Assembly (NCBI RefSeq): GCF_002878395.1
Contig: NC_061116.1
Span: forward strand, 123,734,681 to 123,798,680
From: Capsicum annuum
Taxonomy: Eukaryota > Streptophyta > Magnoliopsida > Solanales > Solanaceae
DNA: 64,000 nucleotides
Reading direction: 5' to 3'
The notes beneath the pieces are model-generated. The model did not search any database and was not told where the DNA came from. It saw only the letters and a program-made list of their open reading frames with translations. This document shows, piece after piece, positions 57,249-64,000 of this stretch. Positions within the stretch are counted from its first letter, which is position 1, and each line of letters begins with the position of its first letter. The position numbers and the translations under genes are program-made.

Positions 57249-58770
57249 TTTGTTCATCCTCGAACAACCTTTAAATTAAGAATAAAAATCATGAGAGGAA
57301 TCCAATAATAATACTATAAGAAAGACACTTAATCTAGGACTACAATGACTACATAGATAGTAAGTTCCAAAAACAAGCATGTCGTATACAATTGAGAACT
57401 CAATAGTACTACTTCAAAACATCCTAATTTCAAGAATTTATTGACCAAGTTAGCAAATTCATGCATATTACTCAATCAAAAATATCATACAAATCACCCA
57501 ACTATCATCAAATATGTGCCCTTACCACATGAGAGTTACCCATTATCACTCACATAGATGTAATTTTATCACAAATGGGTAGAAGAATCAAATTACGCTC
57601 ACTCTCCCAAAGAATTCAAAAGTTACACATTATGAGCCATAAGCTTTTCCTTAGTTTATCAATCTACTAATATCAAAATATTAAAGATTAGGATCAGGTA
57701 AGACTGAGAATTGTAATGTTGGTTAAGGGACGGGTAGGAACTATTTTGGCTAGGAATAGTGACTATCTCCCCTAAGAGATTTAATACATCACACAACCAA
57801 TTTTCATCACTTTTATCTACACACTCTCTTTTGTTCTACACCGTAGCATTAAGACAGTTTGATATAATGTGGAAGGAGGATTACTTATCAACTTTGGATC
57901 AAATTTTAGCATAAACTAGAAAATCTTTTCATTGCACAACTCCCAACCACAACGCATATCAATTTTACAAAATCACTAGCTACTTTTTAGGGCCTCACTT
58001 TCACCTTATTTCTTCTTATTTGCACACTCCTTCACTTCATTCATTTTTCAACTAAAGATCTTAGGAGATTTGGATCAAATTAAGGTCAACCAAAGAAAGG
58101 GAACAAGCAAAATATGAGGCTACCAAAGAATATAGGCTAAAGGCTCAATGGGGATAACTAAGATTATGCACAATGGTAGGTAAAAAGGTTATGAACTTGA
58201 ATACCAAAGAAATGCCTATATCATCTCCTAAACCCAAACTCTTTATTTTGTTTTACTCATTCACAAGGCAAGTTCTAGACATCACATACAACAAGGAATA
58301 TACAAACAAACCTCACACACACATGACACATTCTCAAGTTAAATTGCCTAATCATAGAATCTAAACCAAGTAATCACATGAATTCAACATTAAGCCAACA
58401 ATGTACAAGAGTCATAAACAAGAGCCTATGTGTCTCAAAAGTAGTAATTTACCACAAACAACATGCTTTAACAACCAAAATAGCTTGTATCATGCAATAA
58501 TATATAGTACCAACAAGAACATCTCACTTACCTAACATAAAAAATTTAAAAACTACTCCTAAAAAGAAAAAGGATACTAGGTTCAAAGGGTGCCCCCGTG
58601 GAAAAGAATAAAAACGAACAACCACATGTTGGGTGAAGTGTGTACCTACTAGACTGACCTAACTAAAACTAGAAACCAAAAAGAAAATAACTTTTTGTAA
58701 CTTTTTTTCAAATTTAGGAAAAACTAGAAAACAATTAAGAATTAAGACCCTACAACATCACATCACCCAA
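57249..58770 (-). other. 3' noncoding region of element D
   Basis: Homologous to 3830-5170 of C and 44640-45890 of J. No coding is conserved among the copies; the open frame 58173-58364 is not shared. Confidence 0.8.
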
Positions 58771-58825
58771 AACCATGGGAATTTCCTCACTCCATACTTA
58801 AAAACATACTTTGTCCCAAAAGTTG
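58771..58825 (-). promoter_or_regulatory. internal polypurine-like block of element D
   Basis: Minus strand: 'cttttgggacaaagtatg' then 'taagtatggagtgaggaaa'. Same position and layout as 3655-3712 in C. Confidence 0.6.
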
Positions 58826-59041
58826 AATTTAAGCGTCAGGAAAGAACTACTCCCTAAGGCCGCTAAGCCTATCTAGTAACATGTTTAAATATCAAGAGGG
58901 TCTGAGGACTCCACACTTACTTTTTTCTATGCTCTTTAGCTTGGGTCTCTGGTACTCAGACTTTCCATAAACCTATGACTTAAGAAAATTGAAACTACAT
59001 GAAGTAAAAACTAAAATAATTAAAATAAAATCTATATTAAC

Positions 59042-59097
59042 TTTGGTTGCCTCCCAATCAATGCTTGATTTAGCGTCACGGCACAACCCAACATTAC
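59042..59097 (-). promoter_or_regulatory. post-pol motif of element D (single copy)
   Basis: Minus strand: GTTGTGCCGTGACGCTAAAT...GATTGGGAGGCAACC. Only one copy is seen here, unlike the pairs in B, H and J. Confidence 0.8.
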
Positions 59098-59960
59098 TAC
59101 TCAATCTAATTCCTTCATCCTCTTCTTTCTACTTGGAGGCCAACTTCATACTCATTTCTGAACTCTTGAGTGTGAACACTCAAGGTCAACATATTTCTCA
59201 ACAACAACCTTTTTCGGCTCATCAATAATAATCTCTTCGGGCTTAGGTGGTGGTTTATTGGGAAACTCAATGAGATAGTTTGGAGATTTCTTTGGTGGTT
59301 TGGACTCCACTCCATACTAAACCACTTCCATCACCATAATCATACACAAATCTTTATAGTGTAAAGATAGATTAAGTGTCTTATCAACATTGAAGATCAC
59401 CTCTTTGTCATCTAATATCATTATGAGAGTGCCTTCTCTCACGTCTATCAATGCTTCTTCCATTGCTAAGAATGGTCATCCAAAATGATTGGTACCCTAT
59501 TATCTGCATTATAATCCAAAACAAGAAAGTCATTAGGGATTATAAACTTACCAACCTTTAGGAGGACATCCTTAATTATTCCTTCAGGTCTGACTTAGAT
59601 TCTATTTGACATTTGCAACATCACAGAGCATGGTACCATCTTACCTAACTCAAGAGTGTTGAACCTTGACAGAGGTATCAAATTTATACTCAACCTCAAA
59701 TTACTAAAGGCACAGACCATATCATTATCACCAATCTGTATGGGGAGGGTGAAACTCCTTAAGTCCTTAAGCTTCTTGGGCATCTTCTTTATTACTATAT
59801 AGTGCACCCATCAGTAAGCACTACCATTTAAATATCTTGTAGCTTCACCTTATTAGTGACCACATCCTTTAAGTACTTGGCGTACTTGGGCATTCCCTGC
59901 AAAAAATCTAAAAGAGGCAAATTAAGGTGAAGTTATTTGAATATGTCAAAGAACTTCTTA
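59098..59960 (-). pseudogene. protease of element D, catalytic Asp replaced
   Basis: From the right: a degraded YLKDVVTNK block, then the open frame 59595-59807 with KMPKKLKDLRSFTLPIQIG and FSNLRLSINLIPLSRFNTLELGK. The active-site loop D-L-G-A-S is N-L-R-L-S, so the Asp is Asn, as in C, and the Gly is also lost. A stop follows, then EGIIKDVLLKVGKFIIPNDFLVLDYNADNRVPIIL. The second conserved block is destroyed by a frameshift near 59470. The Pro/Lys linker before the post-pol motif corresponds to 3170-3340 in C. Confidence 0.85.
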
Positions 59961-61330
59961 TAACAAGCATCTTCTTTGACCCTTTTTAGCCTCTTCTAGA
60001 ATAATGGTGGTGGTATTCATTTACTTTTTCAATAGTTTTTGCTTTCGGGTACTCAGACTTTCCTGATTTATCAATATCTTTACATGCAAACTATTGTGGA
60101 ACTAACTCAACATCTGCCTCCTTAATTTTCTTTGGAGGTCTATCATTAAGCTCCTTACCACTCCTCAAGGTGGATGTTATGACTTACTTTAGAAGATCAG
60201 TATCACTTGGCAATCCACCTCGTGGCGTGGTATTTTGTGCCTGATCTAGTGGCCCCAACTGCTGGTCTCACTTCTATTGAGCCACTTGCTGATTTTTAAT
60301 TTTAGCAACCCTTTCTTTTTTCTTGGCTAGAATCTTCTTCAAAGTTTCCTCAATATTCCTAGATTGTGTATTTTGCTGTTGCTGCTAAAATTGCTGAGGT
60401 TGATTATTGCCATGCATAATTGGCTTGAGTATACCACATTTGGTTGTAGGCAATTGCATAAGTATGCTAATGTACATTGCCCACCAAATTTACAAATTTT
60501 GGATTTACTGCACATAAGTCTGGTAAGTGCCCACTATTTCCATAAATCTCACATAAGCCTAGGGTCTATTTCACTACATTCACATAAGATGGAGTTTGAA
60601 TCATACCTAATTTGCTGAACTGAGTCATTATCTAATTCTCTATAGCTGACAATTAAGCGGCTAAGGCTATGATACTATCAACTTCAACTATGCCTACAAC
60701 CTTTTTCATTGAGATTTTGGACATGTCACCATGCTAATCAGGATTTTGTTGAGCAATGTGGTTCAACAAAGTATAAAACTCATCATAGGTCTTCTACAAA
60801 GCCTTACCACCTGTAGCTAAATCTAGCAATTTTTTTTGTTATAGTCAAGGACTTCAACAAAAGGTATGAGATAATACCTCATTGGATTACTGATGAAGTA
60901 GATAGTCCCAAAGAAGAGACTTGAATCTTTTCCAAGCATGATATAGGTTCTCATCCAACTTCTGCTTGAAGCTCAAAATCTCGCTGCACAATTTTGCAAT
61001 CTTGCCAGATGGAAAGAAATGGACAAGGAATTTTTGGGCCAAGTCATCCCATATAGTGATGGAAGCTGCTGGATTAATGTTCAACCACTTATTTTCTTCC
61101 CCTAAAAGATAGAAATGGAAGAGTGTCAGCCTTACATAATTAGTGGACACTCTAATTAGGATAAAGGTTTCACTGATTTTTAAGAAATTCTGCTAGTGAA
61201 CCTATGAATCTTTATGTGAGAGCCTGGTGAACTGATTACTCTTGTGCAAAAGCTTCACCATATTTTACTTTAGTTTAAATCTTTCTCCAGTATTCGGTCA
61301 ACAAATCGTAGAGGTCACATTAGTTGCAAA
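59961..61330 (-). pseudogene. gag of element D
   Basis: The capsid core in the open frame 60887-61150 reads RLTLFHFYLLGEENKWLN, SITIWDDLAQKFLVHFFPSGKIAKLCSEILSF, LYHAWKRFKSLLWDY. The zinc knuckle lies at about 60520-60560: CEIYGNSGHLPDLC, with the second Cys changed to Tyr. A Gln-rich region and a RTKSG-like tail lead to protease. The N-terminal domain is poorly preserved. Stops occur about every 30-60 codons outside the core. Confidence 0.85.
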
Positions 61331-61620
61331 TGGGACTGCCATTTTATGAGCTGTCCTGCAGGCTAGTGAATCTTCATCCATAGGTGTAGGAATATTTTTC
61401 TCTTTGTGAATTTGCAGTATTTTGTAGAGAAGTACTATTTCTCTCCTCTTTTTGTCTAAGCATTGCTTGGTCTTGGGGTCTGGTTCAATAAATTCCCTAT
61501 CCCTTTCCTTCTTACTAGTCTGCTAAGCCCGAGCCTGCAAATTTAAAAGCCAAGATCAAGTGAATTCACCAAAGAAATGAAAAAGCAAAACTAAAAGTAA
61601 GATAGTTTCCAAAATACAAG
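61331..61620 (-). other. leader of element D
   Basis: Region between the primer site and the recognisable gag. It may include the gag N-terminus in a degraded form. Confidence 0.5.
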
Positions 61621-61639
61621 TCCCTGACAAATGATGCTA
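61621..61639 (-). promoter_or_regulatory. primer-binding site of element D, tRNA-Asp type, degraded
   Basis: Minus strand TAGCATCATTTGTCAGGGA. Apart from one inserted T, every difference from TGGCGCCGTTGCCGGGGA is a C-to-T or G-to-A transition. Confidence 0.7.
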
Positions 61640-61645
61640 AAAACT

Positions 61646-63302
61646 TATTGCACCCAAGTGCACAAACAAGTGTAGTGGTCCATCCAAGTAACATAGTGTC
61701 CTTAAATAAAGCCAAGTAATGATCCCATAGGGACTAGTTTTAAGCAATTGTCCAATTATTGTTCAACTATTAAGATTGACAAGTGCAAACATAATTGCAA
61801 GAGTTTGAGAAGTACAGCTAAATGTAAACTAAAAAAATGTGGTAAATTAGAGGTTGCTTGGCAATAATATGGAAATATCAGATTTAAGGAATTGTAAACA
61901 ATCATACTTAATTATATAACAATGTTGGTTAGGTTAATTATCTTGGTTTCTAGTTTACGGGGTTGATATTATGACTATGGCCGTCTGAACCTCTAATCAA
62001 CCATCTAACTTAGCCCCATAACTACATCATTGAGCGAGGATGCGAGGACAAAGTCAAATTCATTTATATTCTTCCCATGTATGAAAAAAATAGGGTGTAT
62101 TAGGTATATTAATATCCTGAACACAAATCATAACTTCATTCAATTAGAAGATTATAATCCCATTTTATCTATCCCACGTTCTACCCTATCATTCATTCTT
62201 CTGGGTTTATAATAGAGTTATGCATGTATTAAAAGGGTTAATAATACTTAAAATAGTGAAAATATGGATAAATAAACAATCAACAATGATAATAACTAAA
62301 ACCAATTAAATTAATGACAAGAGTACTCATGTTCTCCGCCTTAAGCCTGAATAAAAAGCGTTTAGCCACTCAGACATACATGTAATCACAATCAATGAAT
62401 CCATGATATAATCCATAAATAAATTAAAGTAAAGAAATAAAAACCTAATTAAATCCTACTCAATTGTTTTTTAAAACCCAAGGTCATCCAAGGTGGTTAC
62501 ATAAAAGTTTAAGCATCCTATTTATAGTAGGACCAAAGCTGCCAATTTTGACATAGTAGTGTGCCTCGCCGTTATCACATGACCTAGGGTCTATGGAACA
62601 TTAATATTGGTGTTATATATTGGAAATAAAATTTTTTGATGTCCCAAAGTATGTGGAACAACCCTAAAGTGGTGCCTAAGGTCAGTGGCATGCCAGTGAG
62701 TCCCAAAAGTCTAGATTTAGTCACATTATACCCCGTGTTTTTGGTTCTTTGTTCCTTATTCTGTGGTGATTTTTCTCTTGATTTCCAGATTTTATATCAA
62801 CCATATATAATATCTATCAACTCTCTAAATATCCTACAACATCAAACACCACAAATTAAAGCTCATAATACAATCGAATCCAGGATGATAACTAGGAAAT
62901 AACATAGCTTAAGCTAGGAGTATTAGTTTTGGTGTTTCAACTTTAACTTAATGATTTGTCTATTGGATTTTTTAAATTGAAAAATTAATAAATAAAAAAA
63001 TTTATTCCACACATAATTACACAATTAAATCCTTAGTAAGTCATAACACACACTAGAATCCATCGAGATCAACTAGAAAAACAAATATAGCTCAAGCTAG
63101 TAACACTAGTTTTCTCATCTAAACTCTAAGTGAATAAATTGATTCTAAAATTATTTCAAACACACTTTAAAGATTATAATAAATTATATTAACACTTATA
63201 TTCTCAATTATATCATTAACCACTCACTAAGAACATAAGAAGTCCTCAAAACAAGGCTAGGTAAGCGTAGATAACAACACTAAGCTGCATAAATTCACCT
63301 CA
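61646..63302 (-). repeat. 5' LTR of element D
   Basis: Partner of 55586-57225. The minus-strand start is TGAGGTGAATTTATGCAGC; at the end, the outer TG (plus strand) appears as TA here. Confidence 0.92.
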
Positions 63303-63305
63303 TCT

Positions 63306-64000
63306 GATGTTAGGATAAATCCTTGTTATTTAATTCCATTAGTTTATTTAAGGTCATAAAATACCCCTATCACAAAGTTAAGTTTGAAGTTTCCTTATCG
63401 ATTTAGTTTTGGGTTAAGTTTAAACAAGGGACAATTTCAAAGAAACACTCATCCAAGAATATAATGATTTATAAGGCCTAATAAGTAATAAATTAAAGAT
63501 CTCCAATTCTTATTTCCAATGTAATCAACTATTCATTAATATGCTTCCTAAATAAATAGATATGACCAATTTACTAAAGACTGGCCCTATTGAAAAACCA
63601 AGGCCACCATAGCGAGATTAGGCTTCTATAGCGGGGCTGCTATAGTGGGAATTTTCCTACTATAGTGGAAAAATAATATTTTATGAGCTTATTTTGATGG
63701 TTCTCAGTCCATAAACTCAAATATTTCATTCTCCAACCCTAGAAGGGCTATTTGCACAAGGTTAGGGTGGAAATTTGAGGTAAGAGTTTTACTCATTTTT
63801 AACATCAATTGATCCATTCATATTCTACAATCATTAAAGTAGGAGTTATGGTTAAATTCTTATGGTTTAGAGCCCCATGTTCATAAAATTATGGGAAAAA
63901 AAACTACAAGTATATGTATTTTCGCCTAGAATTGATTTTAGATTGTAAATTAACTCTTTTTAGTATAAAATTATGGTTTAAAAATATGAACTTTGATCGT
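63306..64000 (+). repeat. element F right LTR resumed after D
   Basis: Matches 21287-21990 of the left LTR to the window end, including the CTATAG words at 63605-63665 and a 'cctagaagggctatttgcacaaggttagg' run. The first five bases (GATGT) are the right target duplication of D. Confidence 0.85.

Larger units (their letters stand above)
55586..63302 (-). mobile_element. Element D: complete-ended gag-protease-only Athila-lineage element
   Basis: Minus-strand element of 7.7 kb with LTRs of about 1.64 and 1.66 kb. The 5-bp duplication is GGTGT on the left and GATGT (63306-63310) on the right; the right edge is uncertain by three bases. The uninterrupted site is visible in the other F LTR (21285: 'caggtgttatg'). 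The order on the minus strand is LTR, primer site, gag, protease, post-pol motif, internal purine block, 3' noncoding, polypurine tract, LTR. There is no RT, RNase H, integrase or env-position ORF. It is the intact-ended reference copy for C and C'. Confidence 0.93.
21235..64000 (+). mobile_element. Element F: outermost LTR retrotransposon with very long LTR, no coding seen
   Basis: The sequence at 21264-21990 is repeated in direct orientation at 55549-55585 plus 63306-64000, interrupted there by element D. A tRNA-iMet-type primer site at 25058 marks the end of the left copy, so the left copy is read as a ~3.8 kb 5' LTR. The interior is then 25075-25195 plus 53437 to about 55400, only about 2.1 kb once B is removed, and has no recognisable protein. 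That fits a large-LTR non-autonomous element. The right LTR runs off the window, so the total length and target duplication are unknown. Confidence 0.65.

Noticed and set aside
55586..63302. Perfect 5-bp duplication for D
   Set aside because: The flanks are GGTGT and GATGT (one mismatch), and the LTR edge is uncertain by about three bases. Accepted only because the empty site in the other F LTR supports it.

Overview
This window looks like repeat-dense plant heterochromatin, probably from a nightshade (Solanaceae; pepper-like by feel). That assignment rests on remembered family resemblance and no search was run. The DNA is AT-rich. I found no host gene, tRNA, rRNA or CRISPR array. Nearly all of it is Ty3/gypsy LTR retrotransposons in several nested layers. 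Every coding region is broken by stops, frameshifts or deletions, so 'gene' below means a recognisable remnant.

Layout. 1-1375: a minus-strand chromovirus (Tekay/Del-like) LTR fragment, then LTR-like DNA. 1376-5170: element C (+), a gag-protease-only Athila-lineage element without its 3' LTR. 5171-6337 plus 15859-15975: C', an inverted copy of C's 3' part, making a 1.2-1.3 kb inverted repeat. C' is split by element A (6338-15858), a Tekay/Del-like element with two 2.5 kb LTRs, a tRNA-iMet primer site, a polypurine tract and a CTCAC target duplication. 15976-~21230: element G, a minus-strand Reina-like chromovirus. ~21235 to the window end: element F, with an inferred ~3.8 kb LTR, a tRNA-iMet primer site and no recognised coding. 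F is the host of everything to its right.

Inside F sit B (25196-53431, duplication TCTTT) and D (55586-63302, minus strand, duplication GGTGT/GATGT). Inside B sits H (33320-50953, duplication AGGAT). Inside H sits J (~35572-46300), truncated at both LTRs. B, H, J, C and D are all Athila-lineage. A tRNA-Asp-type primer site is readable in B, H, J and D. B, H and J share this order: gag, protease, pol (lost in B, mostly lost in H), an 80-110 bp duplicated noncoding motif, a leader with a possible promoter and an intron, then an ORF in the env position resembling the 'putative plant transposon protein' domain. B, C and D lack reverse transcriptase and integrase. C and D share a protease whose catalytic Asp is replaced by Asn, so they look like passengers of an autonomous relative.

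The most interesting signals are: (1) in J, the whole pol block (38054-41298) is inverted in place, with one breakpoint splitting a conserved motif so that its halves lie 3.2 kb apart in opposite orientations; (2) each of B, H and J carries its own short self-complementary word, repeated both in its LTR and in the leader before the env-position ORF; (3) three independent copies of that leader show a possible TATA box and plausible splice sites; (4) a duplicated motif ending GGGAGGCAACCCA follows integrase; (5) polypurine-like tracts recur inside the elements as well as at the LTR edge.
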